A program made the position numbers and the translations under genes. The notes below the pieces were generated by a model. It was not told where the DNA came from. It made no database searches and was given only the letters and a program-made list of their open reading frames with translations. A DNA stretch of 64,000 bases. Origin: Thermanaerothrix daxensis. Lineage in GTDB: Bacteria; Chloroflexota; Anaerolineae; Anaerolineales; Anaerolineaceae. Location: positions 620,001-684,000 of the forward strand of contig NZ_LGKO01000005.1 in assembly GCF_001306145.1 (NCBI RefSeq). The letters are read 5' to 3'. Position 1 is the stretch's first letter; each line of letters starts with the position of its first letter. Of the stretch, positions 16,319 to 24,424 are shown piece by piece.

Positions 16319-17215
16319 ATGCGCTTTTGGAATGCTTATGTTCTGGCACGTTCGATTGAAGAAGCGTTAGACATTTTGAGCCATACGCCCGGCCCGGCTC
16401 TCCCTGTGGCAGGAGGGACCGATTTGTTGTTGGAGATTCAGCAGGGTGAGCATGAGCCCGTCCACACGCTGGTTGACATCACCCACATCCCCGAACTAAA
16501 ACGCCTTGAGCAAACTGAAGATCACCTTTTCATCGGCGCTGCCGTACCGGTTAGCCGGATTGCGGAATCGCCTCTGGTGCGCTTTCACGCTTTGGCTGTC
16601 GCTGAGGCTTGCGGCCAGATTGGCGGGCCACAGGTGCGCAATTCGGCGACCTTAGGCGGAAACGTGGCACATGCCCTGCCGGCGGCTGATGGCATGATTG
16701 CCTTGCTGGCGCTGGATGCTCGGGCGGAGGTGGCCAGTCTGGAGGGGCGCCGGCTGGAACCCATGGAAAACCTTTTCAAGGGTCCGGGACAAACTGCATT
16801 GGATTTGAGGCGGGAGATTCTGGTAGGTTTTCATGTCCCTTTGCGCCGATCCCATCAGGCTTCTGCTTTTGGGCGGGTGATGCGTCCTCAGGGAGTTGCC
16901 CTGCCCATTCTTAACACGGCAGTGTGGCTCGAACGTCACGGCGAGGTAATTGGCGATGTTCGGGTGGCAATTGGCCCCTCGGGGCCCGTGCCACGTCGTG
17001 CAAACGCAGTGGAGGCCGTGTTTAGAGGGCGACCTTGTAACGAAGAGACTTTTGCTGCAGCCCGGCAGGCCATTCGAGACTCTATTCGTTTCAGGAGCAG
17101 CCCGTTGCGGGCCAGTGCAGAGTACCGATACCATTTGAGCGGAATTTTACTGGAAGAAGTGGTCATAAAAGCCTGGCAACGCACCCTGGAACCTTCAGTA
17201 GTGGAGGCGGTATGA
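16319..17215 (+). CDS. FAD-binding subunit of a xanthine-dehydrogenase-type molybdenum hydroxylase
   Basis: A 298-residue protein of the CoxM/XdhB FAD-binding family. FAD-binding elements are LPVAGGTDLLLEIQQGE near the N-terminus and GGPQVRNSATLGGNVAHALPAADGM, which corresponds to the conserved R-N-x-x-T-x-G-G-N motif. The C-terminal CO-dehydrogenase-flavoprotein domain follows. The start was set at ATG-16319, 12 bases after AAGGAG and at the conserved first residues MRFWNAY; an upstream in-frame GTG would add unrelated sequence. It forms a complex with the fused Fe-S/Mo subunit encoded next (ATGA overlap at 17212-17215). Confidence 0.87.
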   Translation: MRFWNAYVLARSIEEALDILSHTPGPALPVAGGTDLLLEIQQGEHEPVHTLVDITHIPELKRLEQTEDHLFIGAAVPVSRIAESPLVRFHALAVAEACGQIGGPQVRNSATLGGNVAHALPAADGMIALLALDARAEVASLEGRRLEPMENLFKGPGQTALDLRREILVGFHVPLRRSHQASAFGRVMRPQGVALPILNTAVWLERHGEVIGDVRVAIGPSGPVPRRANAVEAVFRGRPCNEETFAAARQAIRDSIRFRSSPLRASAEYRYHLSGILLEEVVIKAWQRTLEPSVVEAV

Positions 17216-20016
17216 GCGAGCGGTTACATTTATGGGTGAATGGGCAAGAGGTGGATCTGCCCGTCGTGCCGGGAGAAATGCTCTCGGATCTGCTGCGCTA
17301 TCGTTTGGGGCTGACCGGAACCAAAATTGGCTGTAATGAAATGGAATGTGGGGCTTGCACCGTTTTGGTGGATGGTGAGCCGATTCTTTCCTGTTCCTAT
17401 CCGGCTGTGCGGGCGCAAGGTAAGCATGTTTTAACCATTGAGGGGCTTTCCAAGGCGGTTGAAGAAACAGCAAAGGCCTCAACCGAAGAATCACTGCACC
17501 CGCTTCAAGAGGCTTTTATCAAGTACGGTGCGTTGCAGTGTGGCTTTTGCACCCCGGGGCAAATTATGACCTCCTATGCCCTGCTCTTGCGTAATCCAGA
17601 GCCAAGCGATGAAGACATCAAAACGGCACTCAAAGATACCCTATGCCGCTGCGGGGCTTATCCGGCCATTTTGCAGGCTATAAAGGCAGCGGCAAAGGCC
17701 ATGCGTACCGGAAGTCCGGTGGAACCCCCCGCAATTCCTCCAGCCTCAAAGCCGGGGAAGTATGTGGGCAAGGTTCATCCCCGCCCGGATGCGGTAGCCA
17801 AAGTCACCGGGCGAGCCAAATACACGGATGATCTCCAATTTGAGGGAATGCTGCATGCTCGTGTCAAACGAGCCATGGTGCCCTCTGCCATCGTCACACG
17901 CATTGATGTGAGTAAGGCCAGGGCGCTCCCCGGTGTGGTAGCCGTGCTGACGGCTGAAGATATCCCCGGTGAGCACAATCACGGGCTGGTCATTTACGAT
18001 TGGCCCATCCTGGTGGGGGTGGGGGAGCGTGTGCGGTATGTGGGTGATGCTCTGGCACTTGTTGCTGCTGAAACGCGGGAAATTGCCACGCAAGCACTTG
18101 ACCTCATTGAGGTAGAGTTTGAACCATTGCCGGTGGTGAGCGATCCGGTACAGGCGGCACAACCCGATGCGCCCAAGATCCATCCAAACGGCAATCTCCT
18201 TAAGCATATCAAAGTGCGCAAAGGGGATGTGGCGCAGGGGTTTGCCGAGGCAGATGTGATCCTTGAGCACACCTTTTATACCCCCATGCATGACCATGCC
18301 TTTTTGGAGCCAGAGTGTAGCATTGCACGCCCCACGCCGGATGGGCGCATGGAAGTCTATGTGGGCTCGCAAATCCCCTATGCGGACCGCCAGCAGATTG
18401 CGCGCGCGCTGGGCTGGCCTGAAACCCGCGTTCACGTCATTGGGCAGTTGATGGGTGGCGGATTTGGGGGTAAGGAGGACATTGCCGGTCAAATTCACGC
18501 CGCTCTGTTAGCCCACGCGACGGGTCGCCCGGTGAAGTTGTTGTATGATCGTCATGAGTCATTGATTGCACACCCCAAACGCCACGCCACCCAGATTCGG
18601 GTCAAGGTGGGTGCCAAGTCAGATGGGCGTCTCACTGCAGTGGAAACAGAACTCTATGGAGATACGGGGGCTTACGCTTCGCTGGGTGAGAAGGTGATGA
18701 CACGGGCCACCACCCACTCCTCTGGGCCGTATGAAGTTCCTCATGTCAAGGCCGATTGTTATGCCATGTACACGAACAACCCACCAGCAGGAGCGTTCCG
18801 CGGCTTTGGAGTGATGCAATCGGCTTTCGCCATCGAGAGCATTATGGATATGCTGGCGGAACGGCTGGGGATGGATCCGGTGGAGTTACGGCGCAAGAAT
18901 GCTCTGCGCGTGGGCAGTGTGACCAATACCGGGCAGGTGTTGCGCCAAAGCGTGGGCTTGTTGGAATGCATTGAAAAAGTAGAGGCAGAAATGCGCCGCC
19001 TGGGAGGTCCTAATCCATTTGAACCCAAGGCGGTGCCGGGTGCTCCGCATTTGCGCCGTGCCTGGGGTTTTGCCGTGGGATATAAAAATACTGGTCTGGG
19101 CGGTGGTGCGCCGGACAAGGCAGGGGCTGAGGTGGAATTGCGCCGCGATGGTACTTTCCAGGTACGCACCTCATCTGCAGAACTGGGACAGGGTTTGCCC
19201 ACGGTACTTCAGTTGATCGCTGCTGAAGAACTTAATCAGTCCCCTCGGCGAATTGAGGTGTTGCTCATGGATACGGATCTAACACCGGATGGCGGGCCCA
19301 CCACTGCTTCGCGTCAGACCTTCGTGACCGGAAATGCCGTGCGCTATGCTGCACGGGCGCTCAAGGAACTGCTGACCAGTGAACTTTCGGAGCGTTATGA
19401 TGTGCCGCCGGAGCAGGTCCGTTTTGTAGAGGGCTTGGCTCAGATTAATGGACGGACGTTGACGCTGCAGCAGGTGGCCGAAGAGATGATGGCGAGTGGT
19501 CGTCCCCCGGTAACCTCTTACACGTATTGGGCGCCTGCGACCCGTCCGTTAGGGGAGGGCGGGGATATGCACTTCGCTTTTTCATTTGCTGCTCAGGCCG
19601 CAGAGGTTGAGGTCAATACCCTGACGGGCGAGGTTAAGGTGTTGCGCATGATCATTGCCAATGACGTGGGTTACGCCATCAACCCCCTGGGGTTGCGGGG
19701 GCAGATTGAGGGGGGTGCCATTATGGGGATCGGACATACCCTGACCGAAAATTTCATCCTCAAAGACGGTCATGTGGTGACCGATCGTCTGGCACGCTAT
19801 CGCACCCCCTCCATTGTTCACACGCCTGAGATCATCTCGTTTGTTGTCGAACATCCGGTGGCCGAGGGACCCTATGGGGCTAAAGGGGTGGGAGAAATTG
19901 TGTTGATCCCTACGCCCCCGGCGATCACCAACGCGATTTATAACGCGGTGGGGGTGCGTGTGGATCGCCTGCCGGTGGATCAGGAGATGATCTGTAAGGC
20001 ACTCAACAACTGCTAG
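17212..20016 (+). CDS. Fused [2Fe-2S]/molybdopterin subunit of xanthine-dehydrogenase-type hydroxylase
   Basis: A 934-residue fusion of the CoxS-like iron-sulfur domain and the large molybdenum domain. The plant-type cluster is GCNEMECGACTVLVDG with a later Cys in LSCSYP, and the second [2Fe-2S] site is QCGFCTPGQIM with LCRCGAYPAI. The Mo domain begins about residue 180 and shows GGGFGGKED, RGFGVMQSAFAIES, GQGLPTVLQL and the C-terminal YGAKGVGE, where the catalytic Glu of the family sits. The enzyme hydroxylates purines or a related heterocycle, passing electrons to FAD on the partner. Linkage to a nucleoside importer favours xanthine or hypoxanthine, but aldehyde-oxidase-like substrates cannot be excluded. 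A terminator follows. Confidence 0.9.
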   Translation: MSERLHLWVNGQEVDLPVVPGEMLSDLLRYRLGLTGTKIGCNEMECGACTVLVDGEPILSCSYPAVRAQGKHVLTIEGLSKAVEETAKASTEESLHPLQEAFIKYGALQCGFCTPGQIMTSYALLLRNPEPSDEDIKTALKDTLCRCGAYPAILQAIKAAAKAMRTGSPVEPPAIPPASKPGKYVGKVHPRPDAVAKVTGRAKYTDDLQFEGMLHARVKRAMVPSAIVTRIDVSKARALPGVVAVLTAEDIPGEHNHGLVIYDWPILVGVGERVRYVGDALALVAAETREIATQALDLIEVEFEPLPVVSDPVQAAQPDAPKIHPNGNLLKHIKVRKGDVAQGFAEADVILEHTFYTPMHDHAFLEPECSIARPTPDGRMEVYVGSQIPYADRQQIARALGWPETRVHVIGQLMGGGFGGKEDIAGQIHAALLAHATGRPVKLLYDRHESLIAHPKRHATQIRVKVGAKSDGRLTAVETELYGDTGAYASLGEKVMTRATTHSSGPYEVPHVKADCYAMYTNNPPAGAFRGFGVMQSAFAIESIMDMLAERLGMDPVELRRKNALRVGSVTNTGQVLRQSVGLLECIEKVEAEMRRLGGPNPFEPKAVPGAPHLRRAWGFAVGYKNTGLGGGAPDKAGAEVELRRDGTFQVRTSSAELGQGLPTVLQLIAAEELNQSPRRIEVLLMDTDLTPDGGPTTASRQTFVTGNAVRYAARALKELLTSELSERYDVPPEQVRFVEGLAQINGRTLTLQQVAEEMMASGRPPVTSYTYWAPATRPLGEGGDMHFAFSFAAQAAEVEVNTLTGEVKVLRMIIANDVGYAINPLGLRGQIEGGAIMGIGHTLTENFILKDGHVVTDRLARYRTPSIVHTPEIISFVVEHPVAEGPYGAKGVGEIVLIPTPPAITNAIYNAVGVRVDRLPVDQEMICKALNNC

Positions 20017-20042
20017 GCGCTGGTCAAGTTAGCCGGATGCGG

Positions 20043-20075
20043 GCGGGTCGGGTGGCTCCCGACCCGCTTTTATAT
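20043..20075 (+). terminator. Intrinsic terminator after the molybdenum hydroxylase gene
   Basis: Perfect 10-bp arms GCGGGTCGGG (20043-20052) and CCCGACCCGC (20058-20067) enclose TGGCT and are followed directly by TTTTATATT. This ends the importer/hydroxylase unit. Confidence 0.85.
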
Positions 20076-20125
20076 TGCGCGAGGGGATTGTATAGGGTTA
20101 AGCAACCCTGGCATTGCGACCTTCA

Positions 20126-20138
20126 AGGTAAAATCTAG
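20126..20138 (+). promoter_or_regulatory. Shared promoter-like element AGGTAAAATCTAG, copy 1
   Basis: The 13-mer AGGTAAAATCTAG occurs here 26 bases before the lycopene cyclase start and again at 22226-22238 upstream of gpmA; the flanks also agree (TTC before, C after). TAAAAT inside it resembles a -10 box, but no matching -35 is seen. It could be a promoter variant or an operator for a common regulator. Confidence 0.4.
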
Positions 20139-20164
20139 ACAACTATCTGCATGGGCTGGGTTCT

Positions 20165-21322
20165 ATGAAAGAATTCGATTTTGTCATTTTGGGTGCGGGT
20201 GCTGCTGGCCTTTCGCTGGCCTATCACCTGCTGCAAAGTCCCCTCAAGGATCGGCGCATCCTGCTTGTTGAGCGAGAGCAAAAGGTTCACAATGATCGCA
20301 CCTGGTGCTTTTGGAGTAATCGTCCAACCCTGTTTGAACCCGTTTATTTTCATACCTGGCCACATCTGATGGTGACGCACTGGAACGAAACCCTGGACCT
20401 TGATTTGCAGGACTATGGCTATCATATGATCCGGGGAGCGGATTACTATCGTTTTGTCCTTTCTGCCTTAAGTGAGGTCCCTAATGTGACTCTGGTTCAG
20501 GGAGAAGTCAAGGCAGTGTCTCAGGATGCAGGGGGTATCTCTGTCTTAGTGGATGGGCATGAGTACCGTGGCCGCTGGGGGTTTGACAGCACTTTTTCGG
20601 CTCAGGCATGGGTGCGTCAGCCGGGGCATTATCATTACCTGTGGCAACATTTCAAGGGCTGGGTCATTGAAAGTGATCAGCCAGTGTTTGATCCTGCGCA
20701 GGCAACGTTGTTTGACTTTCGTACACCCCAAGATGGAGCCATGCGCTTCATGTACGTTCTCCCCTGGAGCCCCACGGATGCGCTGGTGGAATATACCCTG
20801 TTTTCCCCTACGATTCTTGATGAACGGAGTTATGATGAGGCCCTGCGTGCTTATGTGGAGGGGGTGCTCAATCTTCGTCACTATCGCATCGTAGAGCAAG
20901 AGCGGGGTGCCATTCCCATGACCGATCAGCCGTTTGAGCGGCGGGTTGGCCCACGGCTCTTAAATATTGGCACCAAAGGTGGGCGGGTTAAGCCTTCCAG
21001 CGGATATGCTTTCCTGCGGATTCAGGCAGATAGTGCGGCTATTGTGCGTTCGCTGATGCAGTATGGCCATCCGTTTGCCCTCCCCCGTGCTCCCCGTCGG
21101 TTTTGGTTGCTGGATCGGATCATGTTACAGGTGATGTGGCGCGAGGGCGGGCGCATGGCCGATATTTTCATGCAACTGTTTCGTAATAACCCTGCCCGGC
21201 GCATCTTTCGCTTTTTGGATGAAGAAGCCGGGGTGGTAGAGTGTTTGCAGGTATTATCCTCATTACCTCCCCTGCCCTTTTTACGGGCCACGTGGAGGGT
21301 ATATGCATTACGGCGCCTTTGA
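20165..21322 (+). CDS. crtY: Lycopene cyclase (CrtY-type flavoprotein)
   Basis: A 385-residue FAD/NAD(P)-fold protein of the lycopene cyclase family. The dinucleotide-binding motif is FVILGAGAAGLSLAYHLL. Family signatures follow: NDRTWCFW near residue 44, YVLPWSPTDALVEYTLFS in the middle, GAIPMTD, and GTKGGRVKPSSGYAFLRIQ. These enzymes cyclise the ends of lycopene to beta-ionone rings. No phytoene synthase or desaturase gene is present in the window, so the gene is away from a carotenoid cluster. The ATG at 20165 is supported by the motif position. It converges with the YdcF-like gene 6 bp downstream. Confidence 0.82.
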   Translation: MKEFDFVILGAGAAGLSLAYHLLQSPLKDRRILLVEREQKVHNDRTWCFWSNRPTLFEPVYFHTWPHLMVTHWNETLDLDLQDYGYHMIRGADYYRFVLSALSEVPNVTLVQGEVKAVSQDAGGISVLVDGHEYRGRWGFDSTFSAQAWVRQPGHYHYLWQHFKGWVIESDQPVFDPAQATLFDFRTPQDGAMRFMYVLPWSPTDALVEYTLFSPTILDERSYDEALRAYVEGVLNLRHYRIVEQERGAIPMTDQPFERRVGPRLLNIGTKGGRVKPSSGYAFLRIQADSAAIVRSLMQYGHPFALPRAPRRFWLLDRIMLQVMWREGGRMADIFMQLFRNNPARRIFRFLDEEAGVVECLQVLSSLPPLPFLRATWRVYALRRL

Positions 21323-21328
21323 TAAACC

Positions 21329-22120
21329 TCACAACCAGCCTTGTAGGTGGTAAATCAGGATACCCAAATATTCTTTGAGGCTGCTGGTGGTAAGTCCCAG
21401 GTTATCGGCGGTTGGTAGCAGGTTGATGATCTGGCTGGCCAGGTTTGGCTGCCAGAGATCCTGCCAGTTGCTCTCGGTGACGGTGTAATCGGTGGGAGCA
21501 GGGATGACTTCAAACCCCTGGTGTTCAAAGAGAGCCACCGAGCGTGGCATATGTTGTGCGGATGTCACCAGGATGATTTTTCGAATGCCTTTTGCGCGTA
21601 AAATTTCTGCTGAGTAGAGCGCGTCCTCGTAGGTGTTTTGTGAACGAGGCTGCAGCCACAGCGCTTCATTGGGGATGCCGATCAGTTGCATCAGGTCAGC
21701 CATTTCTTCCGCTGGCGTGCTGCCTCGTTGGCTAAGCCAAGAGATGTAGCCCCCGCTGAGCAGGAGATGTGGGGCCTTCCCTTGTTTGTAGAGGCGGGCA
21801 GCGAAGAGAACGCGATCGCCCGCGCCGTTGATCTCTACGAAACGACGGGGATAAGAAGGGGCTTCGGTACCACCCCCCAGGACCACGATCACTTCGGCGC
21901 TGGGAATTTCGGCAGGAGGAAGGTAGCGCCATTCTAACGAACGGGCCAGGCTGTAAGCCACCCATCGGTTACCCCCTAACCATAACACGAGAAGAGCGCT
22001 TGCCGTGAGAATCTGCTTACTACGTGTGGATTTACGCAGCAGGGCAACAATCAGGAATACACACGCCAGACCTAACGGGTAAACAAAGAGAGGTAAAAAT
22101 TTGGATAGGAAGACAAACAT
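21329..22120 (-). CDS. YdcF/SanA/ElyC-family membrane protein (DUF218)
   Basis: A 263-residue protein with two hydrophobic N-terminal segments (about residues 5-27 and 36-50) followed by a DUF218 domain. The domain opens with AEVIVVLGGGTE and contains HLLLSGG, a conserved SQNTYEDA motif and VTSAQHMPRSVALF. ElyC/SanA relatives act in cell-envelope or peptidoglycan-related processes, but the molecular activity is unsettled. It runs antiparallel to both neighbours. Confidence 0.8.
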   Translation of the reverse strand: MFVFLSKFLPLFVYPLGLACVFLIVALLRKSTRSKQILTASALLVLWLGGNRWVAYSLARSLEWRYLPPAEIPSAEVIVVLGGGTEAPSYPRRFVEINGAGDRVLFAARLYKQGKAPHLLLSGGYISWLSQRGSTPAEEMADLMQLIGIPNEALWLQPRSQNTYEDALYSAEILRAKGIRKIILVTSAQHMPRSVALFEHQGFEVIPAPTDYTVTESNWQDLWQPNLASQIINLLPTADNLGLTTSSLKEYLGILIYHLQGWL

Positions 22121-22225
22121 GGGCTATCCCTGCTTTGAGTGGGGATATGAGCCCTATGATTGTAACAGAAAGATCGGGGGATAGCCTGGCTCAATGCTCA
22201 AAGACTGCCAAAGATGGATAATTCG

Positions 22226-22238
22226 AGGTAAAATCTAG
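22226..22238 (+). promoter_or_regulatory. Shared promoter-like element AGGTAAAATCTAG, copy 2
   Basis: Identical 13-mer to the copy at 20126-20138. It lies about 100 bases upstream of gpmA and just upstream of a separate TATAAT (22261-22266). Confidence 0.4.
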
Positions 22239-22260
22239 TCGTGTGATCGTCTTTCTGAAG

Positions 22261-22286
22261 TATAATTTTTGTGTAAAATTTCACGA
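22261..22286 (+). promoter_or_regulatory. gpmA promoter -10 box with overlapping Rex-like operator
   Basis: A perfect TATAAT (22261-22266) would start transcription near 22273. Overlapping that point is TTGTGTAAAATTTCACGA (22269-22286), which matches the Rex consensus TTGTGAA-N4-TTCACAA at 12 of 14 arm positions. A repressor bound here would block initiation. Rex responds to the NADH/NAD+ ratio and often controls fermentation and glycolysis genes. No rex gene is in the window. Confidence 0.5.
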
Positions 22287-22339
22287 GATGTTTATGGGGT
22301 GCTTTTAACCCAACTTTACTCTGGAAAGGAGAGAAACCT

Positions 22340-23092
22340 ATGGAGAACCTCGTACTTGTCCGCCATGGTCAGAGCGTGTGGAACATGGAGAATCGTTTTA
22401 CCGGTTGGACGGATGTAGATTTGACCGAACAAGGGAAGGAAGAGGCACGTTGGGCAGGTCGGCAATTGTTAGCCGAGAAGTTTGAGTTTGATATTGCTTT
22501 CACTTCGGTGCTCAAGCGTGCCATCCGCACTTTGTGGATCATTCTGGATGAAATGGACTTGATGTACCTGCCTTATGAAATTGCCTGGCAACTGAATGAG
22601 CGGCATTACGGAGCCTTGCAGGGGCTGAACAAGGCTGAGATGACCCTCAAGTACGGGAAGGAACAGGTTCACCTCTGGCGGCGAAGCTACGATGTACCAC
22701 CACCACCCCTGGATTGGGATGACCCTCGCCATCCGCGCTTTGATCCGCGTTACAAGCATGTGGATCCTAAACTATTGCCCGCTTGTGAATCCTTGAAGAT
22801 GACTTTGGAGCGTGTGCTGCCTTACTGGCATGAGAAGATTGCGCCGCGCTTGCAAGCGGGTGAGCGGGTATTGATTGTGGCCCATGGGAACAGCCTGCGT
22901 GCGCTGGTGAAATATCTCGATAACATATCAGATGCGGATATTCCCGAGCTTAACATCCCTACCGGTATTCCGCTGGCCTATGCGCTGGATAAGGACCTCA
23001 AGGTAATATCGCGGCGATACCTGGCAGATGAAGAAACCGTGCGTGCGGCTGCTGAAGCCGTGGCCAAGCAAGCCGAAGCCAAGCAATCCTAG
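22340..23092 (+). CDS. gpmA: 2,3-bisphosphoglycerate-dependent phosphoglycerate mutase
   Basis: A 250-residue glycolytic/gluconeogenic enzyme interconverting 3- and 2-phosphoglycerate. The catalytic His is in [20 protein letters not shown]; other hallmarks are [12 protein letters not shown], the acid residue region [12 protein letters not shown] and the second His in [14 protein letters not shown]. Length and motif spacing are those of bacterial GpmA. The ATG at 22340 follows GGAAAGGAGAG. The C-terminal ~20 residues are Ala/Glu/Lys-rich. A bidirectional-looking terminator follows. Confidence 0.93.
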   Translation: MENLVLVRHGQSVWNMENRFTGWTDVDLTEQGKEEARWAGRQLLAEKFEFDIAFTSVLKRAIRTLWIILDEMDLMYLPYEIAWQLNERHYGALQGLNKAEMTLKYGKEQVHLWRRSYDVPPPPLDWDDPRHPRFDPRYKHVDPKLLPACESLKMTLERVLPYWHEKIAPRLQAGERVLIVAHGNSLRALVKYLDNISDADIPELNIPTGIPLAYALDKDLKVISRRYLADEETVRAAAEAVAKQAEAKQS

Positions 23093-23119
23093 GCTATATT
23101 CGGTATTGGGCTCAACCAG

Positions 23120-23151
23120 AAAGGGCGAGATTCAGTCTTGCCCTTTTCTTT
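23120..23151 (+). terminator. Intrinsic terminator after gpmA
   Basis: Arms AAAGGGCGAGA (23120-23130) and TCTTGCCCTTT (23136-23146) pair with one G-T wobble around TTCAG and are followed by TCTTTTA. It overlaps the 3' end of the convergent membrane hydroxylase gene (stop at 23132-23134) and may serve both strands. Confidence 0.75.
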
Positions 23152-23779
23152 TACCCTGCGTACCCCAAACATAATCCCATAGCGGGGATGAAACGCCAAA
23201 GCGTTGATCAGGTGTCTTATAGTGATGCTGCATGTGATGGCGCTTAAGGGTTTTCCAGATACCGCGGCGCATTGGAAGGTGATGCGTGGCGTAGTGGATC
23301 AAATCGTAGCCCAAATAGCCTGCAATGAAACCTGCAAAGGTGGGACCTAACCAGTGCGGAGCCGCGAGAAGGCGGTTGAAAATCAGCCAAAACAGCCCGT
23401 AGAAAATGAGAGACAAAGGAATGCTAACGATGGGGGGCATCACCAGGCGTGTTTTGCATTGAGGCTGAACATGATGAATGCCGTGAAAAAGGAAGATCAG
23501 ACGCTCCTGGAAGGGGGTTCGAGGGCGGAAATGAAAGACAAAGCGGTGAAGGGTGTACTCAGTGAAACTCCATAGAAAAAGTCCCAGACCGAAGCCAAGT
23601 GGGATCTGCACCCAGAGAGCACGAGCGAGCGCCTCAAGGATACCGTACCCTAGAAAGAACAATGCAACCGGAAGCCAGATGATCACCACTACGATGGGGT
23701 GAATATGGGTAAAAAACTCCAGGAAGTCAGATTTGAAAAGACGAATGGGCTGCGGATCGTGTGATATTGGGTGATTCAC
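23132..23779 (-). CDS. Membrane fatty-acid/sterol hydroxylase-type di-iron protein
   Basis: A 215-residue membrane protein with about four hydrophobic segments and the histidine clusters of the fatty acid hydroxylase superfamily: HRFVFH, HGIHH, HYATHH and HHMQHH. These bind a di-iron centre that hydroxylates acyl chains or related lipids, normally with O2. That requirement is curious beside so many anaerobic enzymes and may point to microaerobic life. A carotenoid hydroxylase role is conceivable given the lycopene cyclase nearby, but the four-cluster pattern resembles the fatty-acid 2-hydroxylase type more. It is last in a three-gene minus-strand unit (4 bp after YigZ). Confidence 0.82.
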   Translation of the reverse strand: MNHPISHDPQPIRLFKSDFLEFFTHIHPIVVVIIWLPVALFFLGYGILEALARALWVQIPLGFGLGLFLWSFTEYTLHRFVFHFRPRTPFQERLIFLFHGIHHVQPQCKTRLVMPPIVSIPLSLIFYGLFWLIFNRLLAAPHWLGPTFAGFIAGYLGYDLIHYATHHLPMRRGIWKTLKRHHMQHHYKTPDQRFGVSSPLWDYVWGTQGKRKGQD

Positions 23780-23783
23780 TTGC

Positions 23784-24419
23784 TTACCTCGTTGGGGTGG
23801 AGGGAGGGAGTGGGATTACCTGCTCGACGCCTTCCTGTAGTATCTGTACCGCTATTTGACCACGTGCACCTTCCTCCAAGGCCGAAAGGAAATTTGTGAC
23901 CTGAGATTGGACCACCGAAACCGTAAGATGCACCTCAGAGGTAAACTGTCGGTCCAGGAGGTAGGCGTTTAGACGGGATAATTTCTTTTCAACATAATTA
24001 TACAAAGCATACGGGATTTGTAAACTCAATATGGTCACCCTGGTTTTTTGGCCAAACCGGGCGATATCCAGCACTTGCAAGGCGGCTTCGCGGTAAGCAC
24101 GGGCTAACCCTGCTGTACCCAGTTTGATGCCCCCAAAGTAGCGAGTCACGATGAGTAAGGCGTCTTCTATCTGGCGTGACTTAAGGGCAAGCAGGATGGG
24201 TTTTCCCGCGGTGCTGCCGGGTTCTCCATCATCCGAAGAGTGTTCCAGGTTACTCACAATATAAGCATAGGGATGATGAGACGCATCGGGAAACTCGCTC
24301 CGGACTTTCGCCAGGATTGTACGCACTTCATTTTCACTGTGGGCGGGATAGAGGGAGGCAATGAAACGCGACTTGGAGACGACCCATTGGGAACGTGCGG
24401 GTTCCAGGGGAACAAACAT
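23784..24419 (-). CDS. YigZ/IMPACT-family protein (UPF0029)
   Basis: A 211-residue protein with the conserved YigZ N-terminal domain: SKSRFIASLYPA, then DASHHPYAY, the signature DDGEPGSTAGKPIL, and VTRYFGGIKLGTAGLARAYREAA. A C-terminal ferredoxin-like DUF1949 domain follows. Bacterial YigZ and eukaryotic IMPACT share the domain; a role linked to translation is suspected. It lies between a glycosyltransferase (5 bp gap) and the membrane hydroxylase (4 bp gap) in one apparent operon. Confidence 0.87.
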   Translation of the reverse strand: MFVPLEPARSQWVVSKSRFIASLYPAHSENEVRTILAKVRSEFPDASHHPYAYIVSNLEHSSDDGEPGSTAGKPILLALKSRQIEDALLIVTRYFGGIKLGTAGLARAYREAALQVLDIARFGQKTRVTILSLQIPYALYNYVEKKLSRLNAYLLDRQFTSEVHLTVSVVQSQVTNFLSALEEGARGQIAVQILQEGVEQVIPLPPSTPTR

Positions 24420-24424
24420 AGAGG

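Noticed and set aside
17746-18498. 250-codon minus-strand open frame inside the molybdenum hydroxylase
   Set aside because: It lies within well-conserved coding sequence on the plus strand and has no domain features.
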